From positions 1-6,588 of the forward strand of contig CAMXAV010000039.1 of NCBI GenBank assembly GCA_947179285.1: a DNA stretch of 6,588 bases. Reading direction: 5' to 3'. Within the stretch, counting starts at the first letter, position 1. Each line of letters starts with the position of its first letter. Shown here piece by piece: positions 1-6,563 of the stretch. The notes below the pieces were generated by a model. The model saw only the letters and a program-made list of their open reading frames with translations, was not told the origin of the DNA and did no database searches. The position numbers and the translations under genes were made by a program. The DNA comes from an uncultured Helicobacter sp. Lineage in GTDB: Bacteria > Campylobacterota > Campylobacteria > Campylobacterales > Helicobacteraceae.

Positions 1-674
<674 letters not shown>

Positions 675-675
<1 letters not shown>

Positions 676-1349
676 TATGCAACCTCTTTGTGTTGTGCAA
701 GGAGAGATTCAATCCACAACAAAATATTGATTCCAAGCCGCCTGCATGTGTTGCTATCGCGCAAGGGGTAGGCAAACAAATCTGCGCCCGCTGTGGCGAG
801 AATGATTCCGTTTGTTGTCGTTGTGTCGATATAGCCTACGCAATGTTGTTGGTCGTCATGCAAGAAAACGTACGCGTCTTTGGGTGGCTCGAAATAGCCG
901 CGACTAAAAAAGCCTTTGATGCCTTTGATATAGTTGAGGTCATAATCGCGTATGCCTTCGGTGATTGCATGTGGCGAGGCAAGAATCGTTCGGTCTTTAA
1001 TAGGCGTTTGGGCTTTGGTATAGAGGCTATTGCCCGGAAGCCATGCCAAAAAGTTTTGGGCAAAAGATAAAAGGATTTTACCATTTTGGAGATAAGATTC
1101 TATCATTTGTTTGTGTTTGTAGAGATAGATTTCGTCAATGTCGGGTGGAATCACAATGGCGCAATGCTGCGATAGAGGTTTTGAAGGATTTGCCAAAGAT
1201 TCATAGGCGTTGATATAGCAAAAAACATCTTTGTAAAATGGGTGATTGTATGTGCTATTTTCGTTATAGCCTTGTGTGTCGAGGTAGCCAATCTTGCCTA
1301 GCTCTTTAATTCTATGAAACGAAGCTTGAGCGTAGCTGCATGTTGTCAT
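675..1349 (-). CDS. Hypothetical protein, ThuA/amidotransferase-like fold, paralog of the next gene
   Basis: A 224-residue protein. I chose ATG 1349 over the in-frame TTG one codon upstream because AAGGAG (1356-1361) sits 6 bases before the ATG but only 3 before the TTG. There is no signal peptide or membrane segment, so it is predicted cytoplasmic. Visible elements: IVIPPDIDE near residues 65-73, a helix then NGKILLSFAQNFLAWLPG near 89-106, SPHAI at 125-129, a GYID / GIILATAGAD strand region near 172-190, and a terminal helix (NILLWIESLL) at about 208-217. The same elements occur in the same order in the downstream gene, including the shared HAI. Where class I amidotransferases carry the nucleophile cysteine (after the KILLS strand), no cysteine is seen. 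I do not recognise the gene and assign no reaction. It is the first gene after its own promoter and is coupled to the next gene by TAATG. Confidence 0.78.
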
Positions 1350-1355
1350 CAATAT

Positions 1356-1361
1356 CTCCTT
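1356..1361 (-). promoter_or_regulatory. Shine-Dalgarno AAGGAG deciding the ATG 1349 start
   Basis: AAGGAG on the minus strand lies 6 bases before ATG 1349. This is near-optimal spacing and argues against the overlapping TTG at 1352. Confidence 0.75.
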
Positions 1362-1376
1362 CTAACGGATTGCGGG

Positions 1377-1382
1377 ATTATA
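1377..1382 (-). promoter_or_regulatory. -10 box TATAAT of the ThuA-like gene pair
   Basis: A perfect TATAAT reads on the minus strand 27 bases before the ATG at 1349, predicting a leader of roughly 20 bases. The stretch 17 bases further upstream (1400-1405, TGTTTT) is a poor -35 match. This is normal for Helicobacter housekeeping promoters, which rely on the -10 plus AT-rich upstream DNA. It lies just downstream of the inverted repeat at 1405-1441, so the pair can be transcribed independently of the thiE operon. Confidence 0.6.
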
Positions 1383-1404
1383 TGCTATTATTCCTTATAA
1401 AAAC

Positions 1405-1441
1405 ATTAAAAAATATTCATATTGATTGAATATTTTTTAAT
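1405..1441 (-). terminator. AT-only perfect inverted repeat, likely terminator or operator
   Basis: A perfect 15-bp inverted repeat: ATTAAAAAATATTCA at 1405-1419 pairs with TGAATATTTTTTAAT at 1427-1441 around a 7-base loop. It begins 28 bases after the stop of the DUF493 gene, and on the minus strand its descending arm contains T6 and is followed shortly by a further T5. This suggests a weak intrinsic terminator for the thiE operon. It also sits directly upstream of the -35 region of the next promoter, so a protein-binding operator is an equally reasonable reading. Confidence 0.45.
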
Positions 1442-1469
1442 AAGAATGATTATAAATAATAACAAAATA

Positions 1470-1715
1470 TCAAATCACAAACCGAATCACTTGGCAATCC
1501 TTGAGCGCAAAAAAGATGCGGTAACGTTCCTCTTCGTTGCGCACTTCGGTGTGAATGTCGAAACTATGGTATTTCCCCTTGACGCTGCTTTTTGAGGGCA
1601 ACATCTCATATTTGTCTTGCAAGATTTCAAACACGGCTTTTTGCATTTCTTCTTTGTCGCTGCCAATGATTTTATAGCTCCATTTGCAAGGATAATCAAT
1701 CTTTAATGTTTCCAT
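1470..1715 (-). CDS. DUF493 (YbeD/HP0495-family) small protein
   Basis: An 81-residue cytoplasmic protein of the DUF493 family, whose members (E. coli YbeD, H. pylori HP0495) are small ferredoxin-like alpha/beta proteins without an established biochemical role. The signature is clear: WSYKIIGSD at residues 12-20, the central SSVKGKYHSFDIH block at 43-55, and a C-terminal ALKDCQVIRFVI ending on a hydrophobic strand. The length is typical. The start ATG 1715 is preceded by GGAG with 8-base spacing. The same frame stays open far upstream through the neighbouring gene, but that extension is a shadow with no family resemblance. Its 5' end overlaps the thioesterase gene by 13 bases, so translation is likely coupled. 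The adjacency with the thioesterase matches the H. pylori HP0495-HP0496 pair. It is the last gene of the thiE operon. Confidence 0.88.
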   Translation of the reverse strand: METLKIDYPCKWSYKIIGSDKEEMQKAVFEILQDKYEMLPSKSSVKGKYHSFDIHTEVRNEEERYRIFFALKDCQVIRFVI

Positions 1716-2083
1716 TCGTTCCACTCCAAATATTGTTTGAGTTCGTTTGGAATCTTCGCGCTGCGGTTGTTTTTGACGCATGCGAGCCCGACTTCCATTT
1801 GAAACAGCAAGGTTTGTTCGCGCCATACGGCTTGCAAAAGCGACAACGAGGCTTTGCGCATTTCTTTGGTTTTTGTGCCAATCGTAAGCAAATCGCCCAA
1901 CTTTGCGGGCGCAAAATAGGTCGCGTGAATCGTATGCACGACAAACGCATAATCGCCCCACACAGGCAGCTGCCCTTGCGCAAAAAAGCGCTCGCTGCGC
2001 GCACGTTCGCAAAACTTCAGATAGTTTGCATGATAGACAATCCCGCCGCAATCGGTATCTTCGTAATAGACCCTAATCTGCAC
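1703..2083 (-). CDS. ybgC: YbgC-family acyl-CoA thioesterase (hotdog fold)
   Basis: A 126-residue hotdog-fold thioesterase of the YbgC/4-hydroxybenzoyl-CoA thioesterase family, which hydrolyses acyl-CoA thioesters in the cytoplasm. The H. pylori homolog is known as an acyl-CoA thioesterase. The hallmark lies at the N-terminus: VYYEDTDCGGIVYHANYL at residues 5-22, with the family catalytic aspartate at position 11, then the ERARSE helix. I chose GTG 2083 over the upstream ATG 2110 because GGAGG sits 6 bases before the GTG, family members begin within a few residues of the VYYEDTD motif, and the longer form would add a 9-residue arginine-rich tail lying inside thiE. With this start the overlap with thiE is 11 bases. 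E. coli ybgC neighbours the tol genes; here it sits between thiE and DUF493, so a Tol-related role is not suggested by context. Confidence 0.9.
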   Translation of the reverse strand: MQIRVYYEDTDCGGIVYHANYLKFCERARSERFFAQGQLPVWGDYAFVVHTIHATYFAPAKLGDLLTIGTKTKEMRKASLSLLQAVWREQTLLFQMEVGLACVKNNRSAKIPNELKQYLEWNEWKH

Positions 2084-2672
2084 GCATCGCCTCCAAAAAT
2101 TGCGCGACATTCTGCGCGATGTCGCCCCGCCACAATGCCGTGATTACAGCAAGTATATCGGCATTTTTGAGAAATTTTGCATTCTTTGGCGTGATTCCGC
2201 CAATCGCGCATAGCGGAATCCCAAGCGGCAATGCCTGCTCAAAAAGCGCGAGCGGGGCGCGCACCGCCGCGGGCTTTGTGGGGGAATCAAAGCAGCTGCC
2301 AAACGCGACATAGTCCGCGCCAAGCGCCTTTGCTCGTTTCGCATTCTCAAGCGAATCATAGCATGAAATGCCAAGATATGGCAACTCTGCCAAATCGCTT
2401 TGGTTTAGCTTGTGAATCTCGTCTTTGCCAAGATGCACGCCAACGCCGAGCTTGAGCGCGAGCTCGTAGCGGTCGTTGAGCACGAAACGTGCGTTGTATT
2501 GGCGGCACAAAGCCGCGAGCTCGGAGGCAAGAGAGGCAATCTCGCTATCTGTGTGCGTCTTGTCGCGCAGTTGAAAGACAGAAACGCCGGCGCGCAGGGC
2601 GGTTTGCAGCTGGGAATGAATCGTGGAATAGGGGGTGAGAATTTCATCGCTAATTGCATAGAGTTGTTGCAC
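2073..2672 (-). CDS. thiE: Thiamine-phosphate synthase ThiE
   Basis: A 199-residue TIM-barrel enzyme that joins the pyrimidine (HMP diphosphate) and thiazole phosphate to make thiamine phosphate, in the cytoplasm. Family motifs in order: QLRDK at 34-38 (phosphate-binding Arg36 and Lys38), FVLNDR at 63-68 (Asn66, Asp67), GVHLGKDE at 78-85, GISCYD at 101-106 with the conserved Ser103, GADYVAFGSCFDSPTKP at 118-134 (Lys133 contacts diphosphate in the family), and CAIGGI at 155-160. Length is close to the usual bacterial ThiE. The start is GTG 2672, preceded by AAAGG at 6-base spacing; a nearby ATG (2674) is out of frame. No other thiamine gene is in the window. It begins 19 bases after tRNA-Ser with no terminator seen between them, so it probably shares the tRNA transcript. 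No TPP riboswitch fits in that gap. Confidence 0.93.
   Translation of the reverse strand: MQQLYAISDEILTPYSTIHSQLQTALRAGVSVFQLRDKTHTDSEIASLASELAALCRQYNARFVLNDRYELALKLGVGVHLGKDEIHKLNQSDLAELPYLGISCYDSLENAKRAKALGADYVAFGSCFDSPTKPAAVRAPLALFEQALPLGIPLCAIGGITPKNAKFLKNADILAVITALWRGDIAQNVAQFLEAMRAD
2090..2094 (-). promoter_or_regulatory. Shine-Dalgarno GGAGG deciding the GTG start of ybgC
   Basis: GGAGG on the minus strand lies inside the last codons of thiE, 6 bases before GTG 2083. The only ATG in frame (2110) lies upstream of this site and has no comparable Shine-Dalgarno, so the site supports the shorter protein. Confidence 0.75.
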
Positions 2673-2691
2673 ATTGTGCCTTTGGGTGACG

Positions 2692-2779
2692 TGGCCGGGA
2701 GAGAGGGATTCGAACCCCCGGAGGTGTGACCCTCAACGGTTTTCAAGACCGCCGCTTTCGACCGCTCAGCCATCTCCCG
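2692..2779 (-). tRNA. tRNA-Ser(UGA)
   Basis: Acceptor arms CGGGAGA / TCTCCCG pair fully, with discriminator G and an encoded CCA at 2694-2692. The anticodon loop reads CTTGAAA, giving anticodon TGA. A long variable arm (class II) and the TTCGAATC T loop are present. Length is 88 including CCA. It is the last tRNA of the cluster, and its 3' processing would leave only a 19-base leader on thiE. Confidence 0.96.
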
Positions 2780-2796
2780 AGTAAGCATCATCATTT

Positions 2797-2871
2797 TGGA
2801 GGCGACACCCAGATTCGAACTGGGGAATCAGGGCTTTGCAGGCCCACGCCTTACCACTTGGCTATGTCGCC
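2797..2871 (-). tRNA. tRNA-Cys(GCA)
   Basis: GGCGACA pairs with TGTCGCC, with discriminator T (the usual U73 of tRNA-Cys) and encoded CCA at 2799-2797. The anticodon loop is CTGCAAA, anticodon GCA. Length is 75 including CCA. It is 17 bases from tRNA-Ser and 3 bases from tRNA-Leu. Confidence 0.96.
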
Positions 2872-2874
2872 TTT

Positions 2875-2961
2875 TGGTGCCCGAAGCCGGACTTGAACCG
2901 GCACGGACGCAATGTCCGAGGGATTTTAAGTCCCTTGTGTCTACCATTCCACCATTCGGGC
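2875..2961 (-). tRNA. tRNA-Leu(UAA)
   Basis: GCCCGAA pairs with TTCGGGC, with discriminator A and encoded CCA at 2877-2875. The anticodon loop is CTTAAAA, anticodon TAA. It has the class II long variable arm; length is 87 including CCA. No intron is seen. An 82-base spacer without recognisable genes separates it from tRNA-Gly. Confidence 0.96.
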
Positions 2962-3043
2962 ATAAAACTCTGCACAGCCGCAATTTTGCTTCTCTGTTGA
3001 ATCTCTGCAGAATCTTATGGGCAGAATTATGAAATAGCAGAAC

Positions 3044-3118
3044 TGGAGCGGGAGACGGGGATCGAACCCGCGGCCCCAACCTTGGCAAGGTTGTGCTCTA
3101 CCACTGAGCTACTCCCGC
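3044..3118 (-). tRNA. tRNA-Gly(GCC)
   Basis: GCGGGAG pairs with CTCCCGC, with discriminator T and encoded CCA at 3046-3044. The anticodon stem is CAACC/GGTTG with loop TTGCCAA, anticodon GCC. Length is 75 including CCA. It is the first gene after the promoter at 3132-3160, so it leads the tRNA cluster. Confidence 0.96.
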
Positions 3119-3131
3119 AAAACAGAAAAGA

Positions 3132-3160
3132 ATTATAGCGCGTTTTTTTGCAAAAAGCAA
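3132..3160 (-). promoter_or_regulatory. Promoter of the tRNA cluster
   Basis: On the minus strand TTGCTT (3160-3155) is followed by a 17-base spacer and a perfect TATAAT (3137-3132). The expected start is a few bases before tRNA-Gly at 3118. It is one of the few near-canonical sigma70-type promoters in the window, as expected for stable RNA. It probably also drives thiE, ybgC and the DUF493 gene. Confidence 0.7.
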
Positions 3161-3169
3161 GAATCTTGC
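3152..3169 (-). terminator. Short intrinsic terminator after metI
   Basis: On the minus strand, GCAAG (3169-3165) and CTTGC (3161-3157) form a 5-bp stem with a 3-base loop, followed by five T (3156-3152). It lies 26 bases after the metI stop. The stem is short, so termination may be partial. The T run overlaps the -35 box of the tRNA promoter. Confidence 0.45.
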
Positions 3170-3195
3170 GCGAAAAAATGAAACTTTATAAAAAA

Positions 3196-3849
3196 CTATT
3201 TTTTCAAGCGGCGGTATGCCCAATTGCCGCACATTTGAATGAGCTGCACAAGCACAATCAAGATAATGACCGTGGCGAGCAAGACATCGGATTGGAATCG
3301 GTAATAGCCATATTTCACGGCGACATCGCCAAGCCCGCCGCCGCCAATCGAGCCCGCCATTGCCGAGAATCCAATCGCCATGATGAGCACCAAGACTAGC
3401 CCCGAAACAATCGCGGGCAGCGCCTCAACGAGCATGACTTTGAAGATAATCTGCAAGTCGCTTGCGCCAAAGCTGCGCGCCGCCTCGATGATTCCTTTGT
3501 CGACCTCGCGGAATGCTGTTTCGATAATGCGTGCCACAAAGGGCGTAATCCCAATGCTAAGCGGGACAATCATCGCCGTTGAGCCCGTGCTTTGCCCGAG
3601 CAAGAATCGCGTGAAAGGGAAGAGGATAATGATGAGAATGAGAAATGGAAACGAACGCACGACATTGCTGCCGACATCGAGAATCTTATAGAGCAAGGGC
3701 ATGGGGCGTAGCGAATCTTTGTCGCTAAGAATGAGCAAAATGGCGAGCACAAGCCCACCCAAGAACGCGAGGAATGTGCTCACAAAGCTCATATAGAGCG
3801 TTTCGAGCGTTGCATGTGCAAGGATAGAGACGAGTTTGGAATCGAGCAT
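3196..3849 (-). CDS. metI: Methionine ABC transporter permease MetI
   Basis: A 217-residue inner-membrane permease, the same length as E. coli MetI, that forms the methionine channel with MetN. About five hydrophobic segments are visible (roughly residues 17-41, 60-85, 90-107, 145-165, 187-207). The EAA coupling motif that docks onto the ATPase is at 122-141 (EAARSFGAS ... MLVEALP), and the conserved GGGGLGDVAVKYGY block is at 170-182. ATG 3849 was chosen because GGGAGG (3857-3862) precedes it by 7 bases; the frame is open 48 codons further but that part is a shadow of metN. Its ATG overlaps the metN stop as TAATG, giving coupled translation. Family members can carry other amino acids or related substrates, but methionine is the best reading with this MetN. 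Confidence 0.93.
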   Translation of the reverse strand: MLDSKLVSILAHATLETLYMSFVSTFLAFLGGLVLAILLILSDKDSLRPMPLLYKILDVGSNVVRSFPFLILIIILFPFTRFLLGQSTGSTAMIVPLSIGITPFVARIIETAFREVDKGIIEAARSFGASDLQIIFKVMLVEALPAIVSGLVLVLIMAIGFSAMAGSIGGGGLGDVAVKYGYYRFQSDVLLATVIILIVLVQLIQMCGNWAYRRLKK

Positions 3850-4811
3850 TAAAGCACCTCCCAGAGGGCATTTTCGCGGCTCAAAAAGTTTTGCACAGCT
3901 TGCAGGTGCGCGTGCGGAACATCGAGCACGAGCGCGCCCATCACGCAATCGCCAAACTCCTCGAGCTTGCCGCCGATGATTGTAAAATCGCATTGCAGCT
4001 CGCGCGCCATTTTCGTGATAATCGGCTGTTGCGCAATGTTTTTGGGAAAGTAGATTCGCAACGCAACGCCTTGAAAGATGAAGTTATCGCGTTCGCCCAA
4101 AAACTGCCGCAGCTTCGCGTTTGGCGCGAGGAATAGCGATTGCACTGTGCCGTCTTGCGCGATATTGCCCGCGTCCAAAAACGCCGCGTTGTGGCAGATT
4201 TTTTTAATCACCTCGATTTCATGCGTTACAACGACCATCGTTACGCCAAGCTCGCGGTTGATTTGCGCGAGCAAGTCGAGAATCGCGTTTGTCGTGTTGG
4301 GGTCGAGCGCGCTCGTGGCTTCATCGCAAAGCAGAATCTCGGGGCTAAGCGCGAGCGCACGCGCGATTCCAACGCGTTGCTTCTGTCCGCCGCTTAGGTT
4401 TGCGGGGTAGTGGCTCGCGCGTTCTTGCAGCCCAACGAGCGCGAGCAGCTCGCTCACGCGGCTCTTGATGTCGGCGCGCGCAATGCCCGCGCATTCAAGC
4501 GGCAGCGCGACATTGTCGAACACATTCTTGCGCGCAAGCAGCGAGAAGTTTTGAAAAATCATGCCAATTTTCTTGCGCAGATTCCGCAGGCTTTCGCGCC
4601 CAAGCGTCTTGATGTCTGTATCGCACACGCAGAGCGTGCCCTCATCGAATCCCTCGAGCCCGTTTATCGTGCGCAACAAGGTCGATTTCCCCGCGCCGCT
4701 GTGCCCAACGAGCCCATAGATTTGCCCCTTATCGATGCGCAGGTTGATGTTGTCGAGCACCTTGTGCGCGCCATAATACTTGCCGAGTGCTTGCATGTGA
4801 ATCATCGCCAT
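3849..4811 (-). CDS. metN: Methionine ABC transporter ATP-binding protein MetN
   Basis: A 320-residue ATPase powering methionine import with MetI at the inner membrane. Walker A GHSGAGKST is at 36-44, Q-loop Gln87, signature LSGGQKQR at 139-146, Walker B ILLCDE at 159-164 with catalytic Glu164, and H-loop His197. The region after about residue 240 fits the ACT-like NIL domain, which in E. coli MetN binds methionine and inhibits transport when the cell is replete. This NIL part is more divergent and somewhat shorter than in E. coli. ATG 4811 follows AAGGG with 7-base spacing and is preferred over Met3. It begins 3 bases after the stop of the diguanylate cyclase gene, so the two are in one operon. 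No MetQ lipoprotein lies within the window; in H. pylori the binding protein is likewise encoded away from the ATPase and permease. Confidence 0.94.
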   Translation of the reverse strand: MAMIHMQALGKYYGAHKVLDNINLRIDKGQIYGLVGHSGAGKSTLLRTINGLEGFDEGTLCVCDTDIKTLGRESLRNLRKKIGMIFQNFSLLARKNVFDNVALPLECAGIARADIKSRVSELLALVGLQERASHYPANLSGGQKQRVGIARALALSPEILLCDEATSALDPNTTNAILDLLAQINRELGVTMVVVTHEIEVIKKICHNAAFLDAGNIAQDGTVQSLFLAPNAKLRQFLGERDNFIFQGVALRIYFPKNIAQQPIITKMARELQCDFTIIGGKLEEFGDCVMGALVLDVPHAHLQAVQNFLSRENALWEVL

Positions 4812-4814
4812 TTT

Positions 4815-6563
4815 CTATCCCTTGACTTTCAGCGGGTCAAAATCGCGCGGAATCATGTGCTCTGCAAAGCACAAAATCTGATTTCTGCCCGCGTTTTTTG
4901 CCGCATATAGCGCGATGTCGGCATATTTGATTGCCAATGCCATGTTGTTTGCGTCATGCGGAAAGCATGAGATTCCAACGCTAAGCGTGCAGCAGAAGCT
5001 CTCGCCAAAGTCGCTCTCAAAGGCATGGCTCTCGAATATTTCTTTGATTTTTTGCGCGACATGGATTGCGTCTTGTTGCGGGCAGCCAAGCAGCAGAATC
5101 AAAAATTCCTCGCCGCCATAGCGCACCGCCAAGTCGCTCGTGCGAATCGTTTGGGTGAAAACAAGCGCGAGGTGGCGCAACACCTTGTCGCCGATGTTGT
5201 GCCCGTAGTTGTCGTTCACTTTTTTGAAAAAGTCGATGTCTATCATCATCACGGCGTATTCAAGCTCGATTCGTTGCGCTTGAGACGTGATGTTGTGGCT
5301 AAATTCATCGAGGAATGCGCGGTTGTTGAGCCCCGTGAGCGCGTCTTTTTGCGAGTTTGCCTTGAGCAAATCCAAGAGATAGCGATTCTCAATCGTGCTC
5401 GTGCTCGTGCTAAAATAATTTGAAAGCAGCGGAAAGATGGTATTGAATCGCTCCTCTGTCTCGTCAAAAACGCATTCCCAGCGTACGTTGGTTGTGATAT
5501 AAAACATCGTCCAAAGCGCGGGCTTGTTTTGGAAGGTGATGGGATAGACATGCTTTTCGTGGCGGGTTTCAAACGGCAGGTGGCAGAGGTTGAGGCTTTG
5601 GTAATAGGCGCGTAGTATGCTTTGGTCGGCGGGGTAGATGAGCCTATCTTTGGCGTTTGTCGATTCGACAAACACGAGCAGGCGCAGCCCGATTCTCTCG
5701 AAGAGCTCGATAAAATCTTGCTCGATTGCGTCAATGCTTTTTGCCTCGATGTGCCGCTTGAATTGATACACATCGACAAGCTCATCAATCACCTCATTAA
5801 TGCGCACAAGCGGGTTGCTATGGTAATGTTCTTTTTGGTAGTGCATGAGGCTTGGAATCCTGCTTTCGATGTTGCAGATAATCGCATCGATTTTGGCGTT
5901 GGTCGTGTTGATGAGCAGCGCAATATCGCCGACTTCATCGCGCAATTTCGTGTGCAGCTGCTTCTTGAAATTGCCCTTGTCGGTCTCGAGGATATTCTCG
6001 CATAAATCTTCATAAAACGCGATATAGGGCGAAAAGATTTTGCGCAATACGAGAATCTCGAGCACGATAAACGCGAGAATGAGGACGAACATCCACCAGA
6101 CAATCTGCATGTATTTTTGGCGAAAGGCAATCGCATTGACGGTCACCGACATGATTCCTTCAATATCGCCATTTGCGCCAAGATGTGGCACATGGATTCG
6201 CGCATAGAATCCGTCTAGGTGCTCGACAATCTCGACAATCTCGCGCTTTTGCGCAAACGCTTGTTGCGCATACGGGTTTGGCAAAGAATCATTTTTGTTG
6301 AAGAGCTCGACTGATTCGATATGATACGTTTGCGCGATTTGGAACGGGCGCTCGATGTCTTTGAACGTATGCGTGGCGAAGTCATGCGCGCCAAGCTGCC
6401 CATCGAGCAGCCGCGCAATCAGCAGCGCATCGTCTTTTGTGCTCATCACGCCGAGATTCCGCACGCCAATGCTAATCACCACCGCCATAATCACGGCGAG
6501 CGCGAACCACGAGAGGGCGAGAATGATGAAAAACTTTGTGCTGACACGATTGAAATGCAACAT
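4815..6563 (-). CDS. Membrane-bound diguanylate cyclase (GGDEF) with periplasmic sensor region
   Basis: A 582-residue protein that should make cyclic di-GMP from two GTP. Layout: TM helix at about 11-33, a periplasmic segment at about 35-150 of single-Cache size, TM helix at about 152-174, a HAMP-like segment at about 175-228, an unassigned cytoplasmic region at about 235-395 (possibly a divergent GAF), then the GGDEF domain at about 405-568. The cyclase domain carries DALTGLNNR at 407-415, DIDFFKKVND at 442-451, the active-site motif GGEEF at 483-487, and an inhibitory RxxD site (RTSD, 474-477) exactly 5 residues before it, so both catalysis and product feedback look intact. No EAL or HD-GYP domain is present. 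ATG 6563 lies 25 bases from the window edge and no strong Shine-Dalgarno is visible, suggesting coupling to an upstream gene or a weak start. The ligand sensed is unknown. It is co-transcribed with metNI. Confidence 0.92.
   Translation of the reverse strand: MLHFNRVSTKFFIILALSWFALAVIMAVVISIGVRNLGVMSTKDDALLIARLLDGQLGAHDFATHTFKDIERPFQIAQTYHIESVELFNKNDSLPNPYAQQAFAQKREIVEIVEHLDGFYARIHVPHLGANGDIEGIMSVTVNAIAFRQKYMQIVWWMFVLILAFIVLEILVLRKIFSPYIAFYEDLCENILETDKGNFKKQLHTKLRDEVGDIALLINTTNAKIDAIICNIESRIPSLMHYQKEHYHSNPLVRINEVIDELVDVYQFKRHIEAKSIDAIEQDFIELFERIGLRLLVFVESTNAKDRLIYPADQSILRAYYQSLNLCHLPFETRHEKHVYPITFQNKPALWTMFYITTNVRWECVFDETEERFNTIFPLLSNYFSTSTSTIENRYLLDLLKANSQKDALTGLNNRAFLDEFSHNITSQAQRIELEYAVMMIDIDFFKKVNDNYGHNIGDKVLRHLALVFTQTIRTSDLAVRYGGEEFLILLLGCPQQDAIHVAQKIKEIFESHAFESDFGESFCCTLSVGISCFPHDANNMALAIKYADIALYAAKNAGRNQILCFAEHMIPRDFDPLKVKG

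Noticed and set aside
690..1070. Plus-strand open frame of 126 codons antisense to the ThuA-like gene
   Set aside because: It lies wholly inside a minus-strand frame with a strong start signal and promoter, and shows no protein-like pattern.
1442..1464. Fur-box-like AT-rich dyad (ATTAT aa ATAAT)
   Set aside because: It is a short dyad in very AT-rich DNA, about 70 bases upstream of the -10 of the next gene and with only partial consensus match; chance is the simpler explanation.
1716..2051. N-terminal extension of the DUF493 frame
   Set aside because: The upstream part is the wrong-frame reading of ybgC; family length and the GGAG site fix the start at 1715.
2405..2794. Minus-strand open frame running through tRNA-Ser into thiE
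   Set aside because: It would translate a structured tRNA gene and read thiE out of frame.
2962..3043. Spacer between tRNA-Leu and tRNA-Gly examined for a fifth tRNA or small RNA
   Set aside because: No cloverleaf, T-loop motif, promoter or hairpin with T run was found; only short ATTCTGC repeats.
3850..3993. N-terminal extension of the metI frame by 48 residues
   Set aside because: It is arginine-rich shadow of metN, while ATG 3849 has a strong GGGAGG and gives exactly the family length.
4410..4910. Long plus-strand open frame of 166 codons antisense to metN and the cyclase
   Set aside because: It is the mirror of two well-supported genes, crosses their junction, and its product has no recognisable motif or Shine-Dalgarno.
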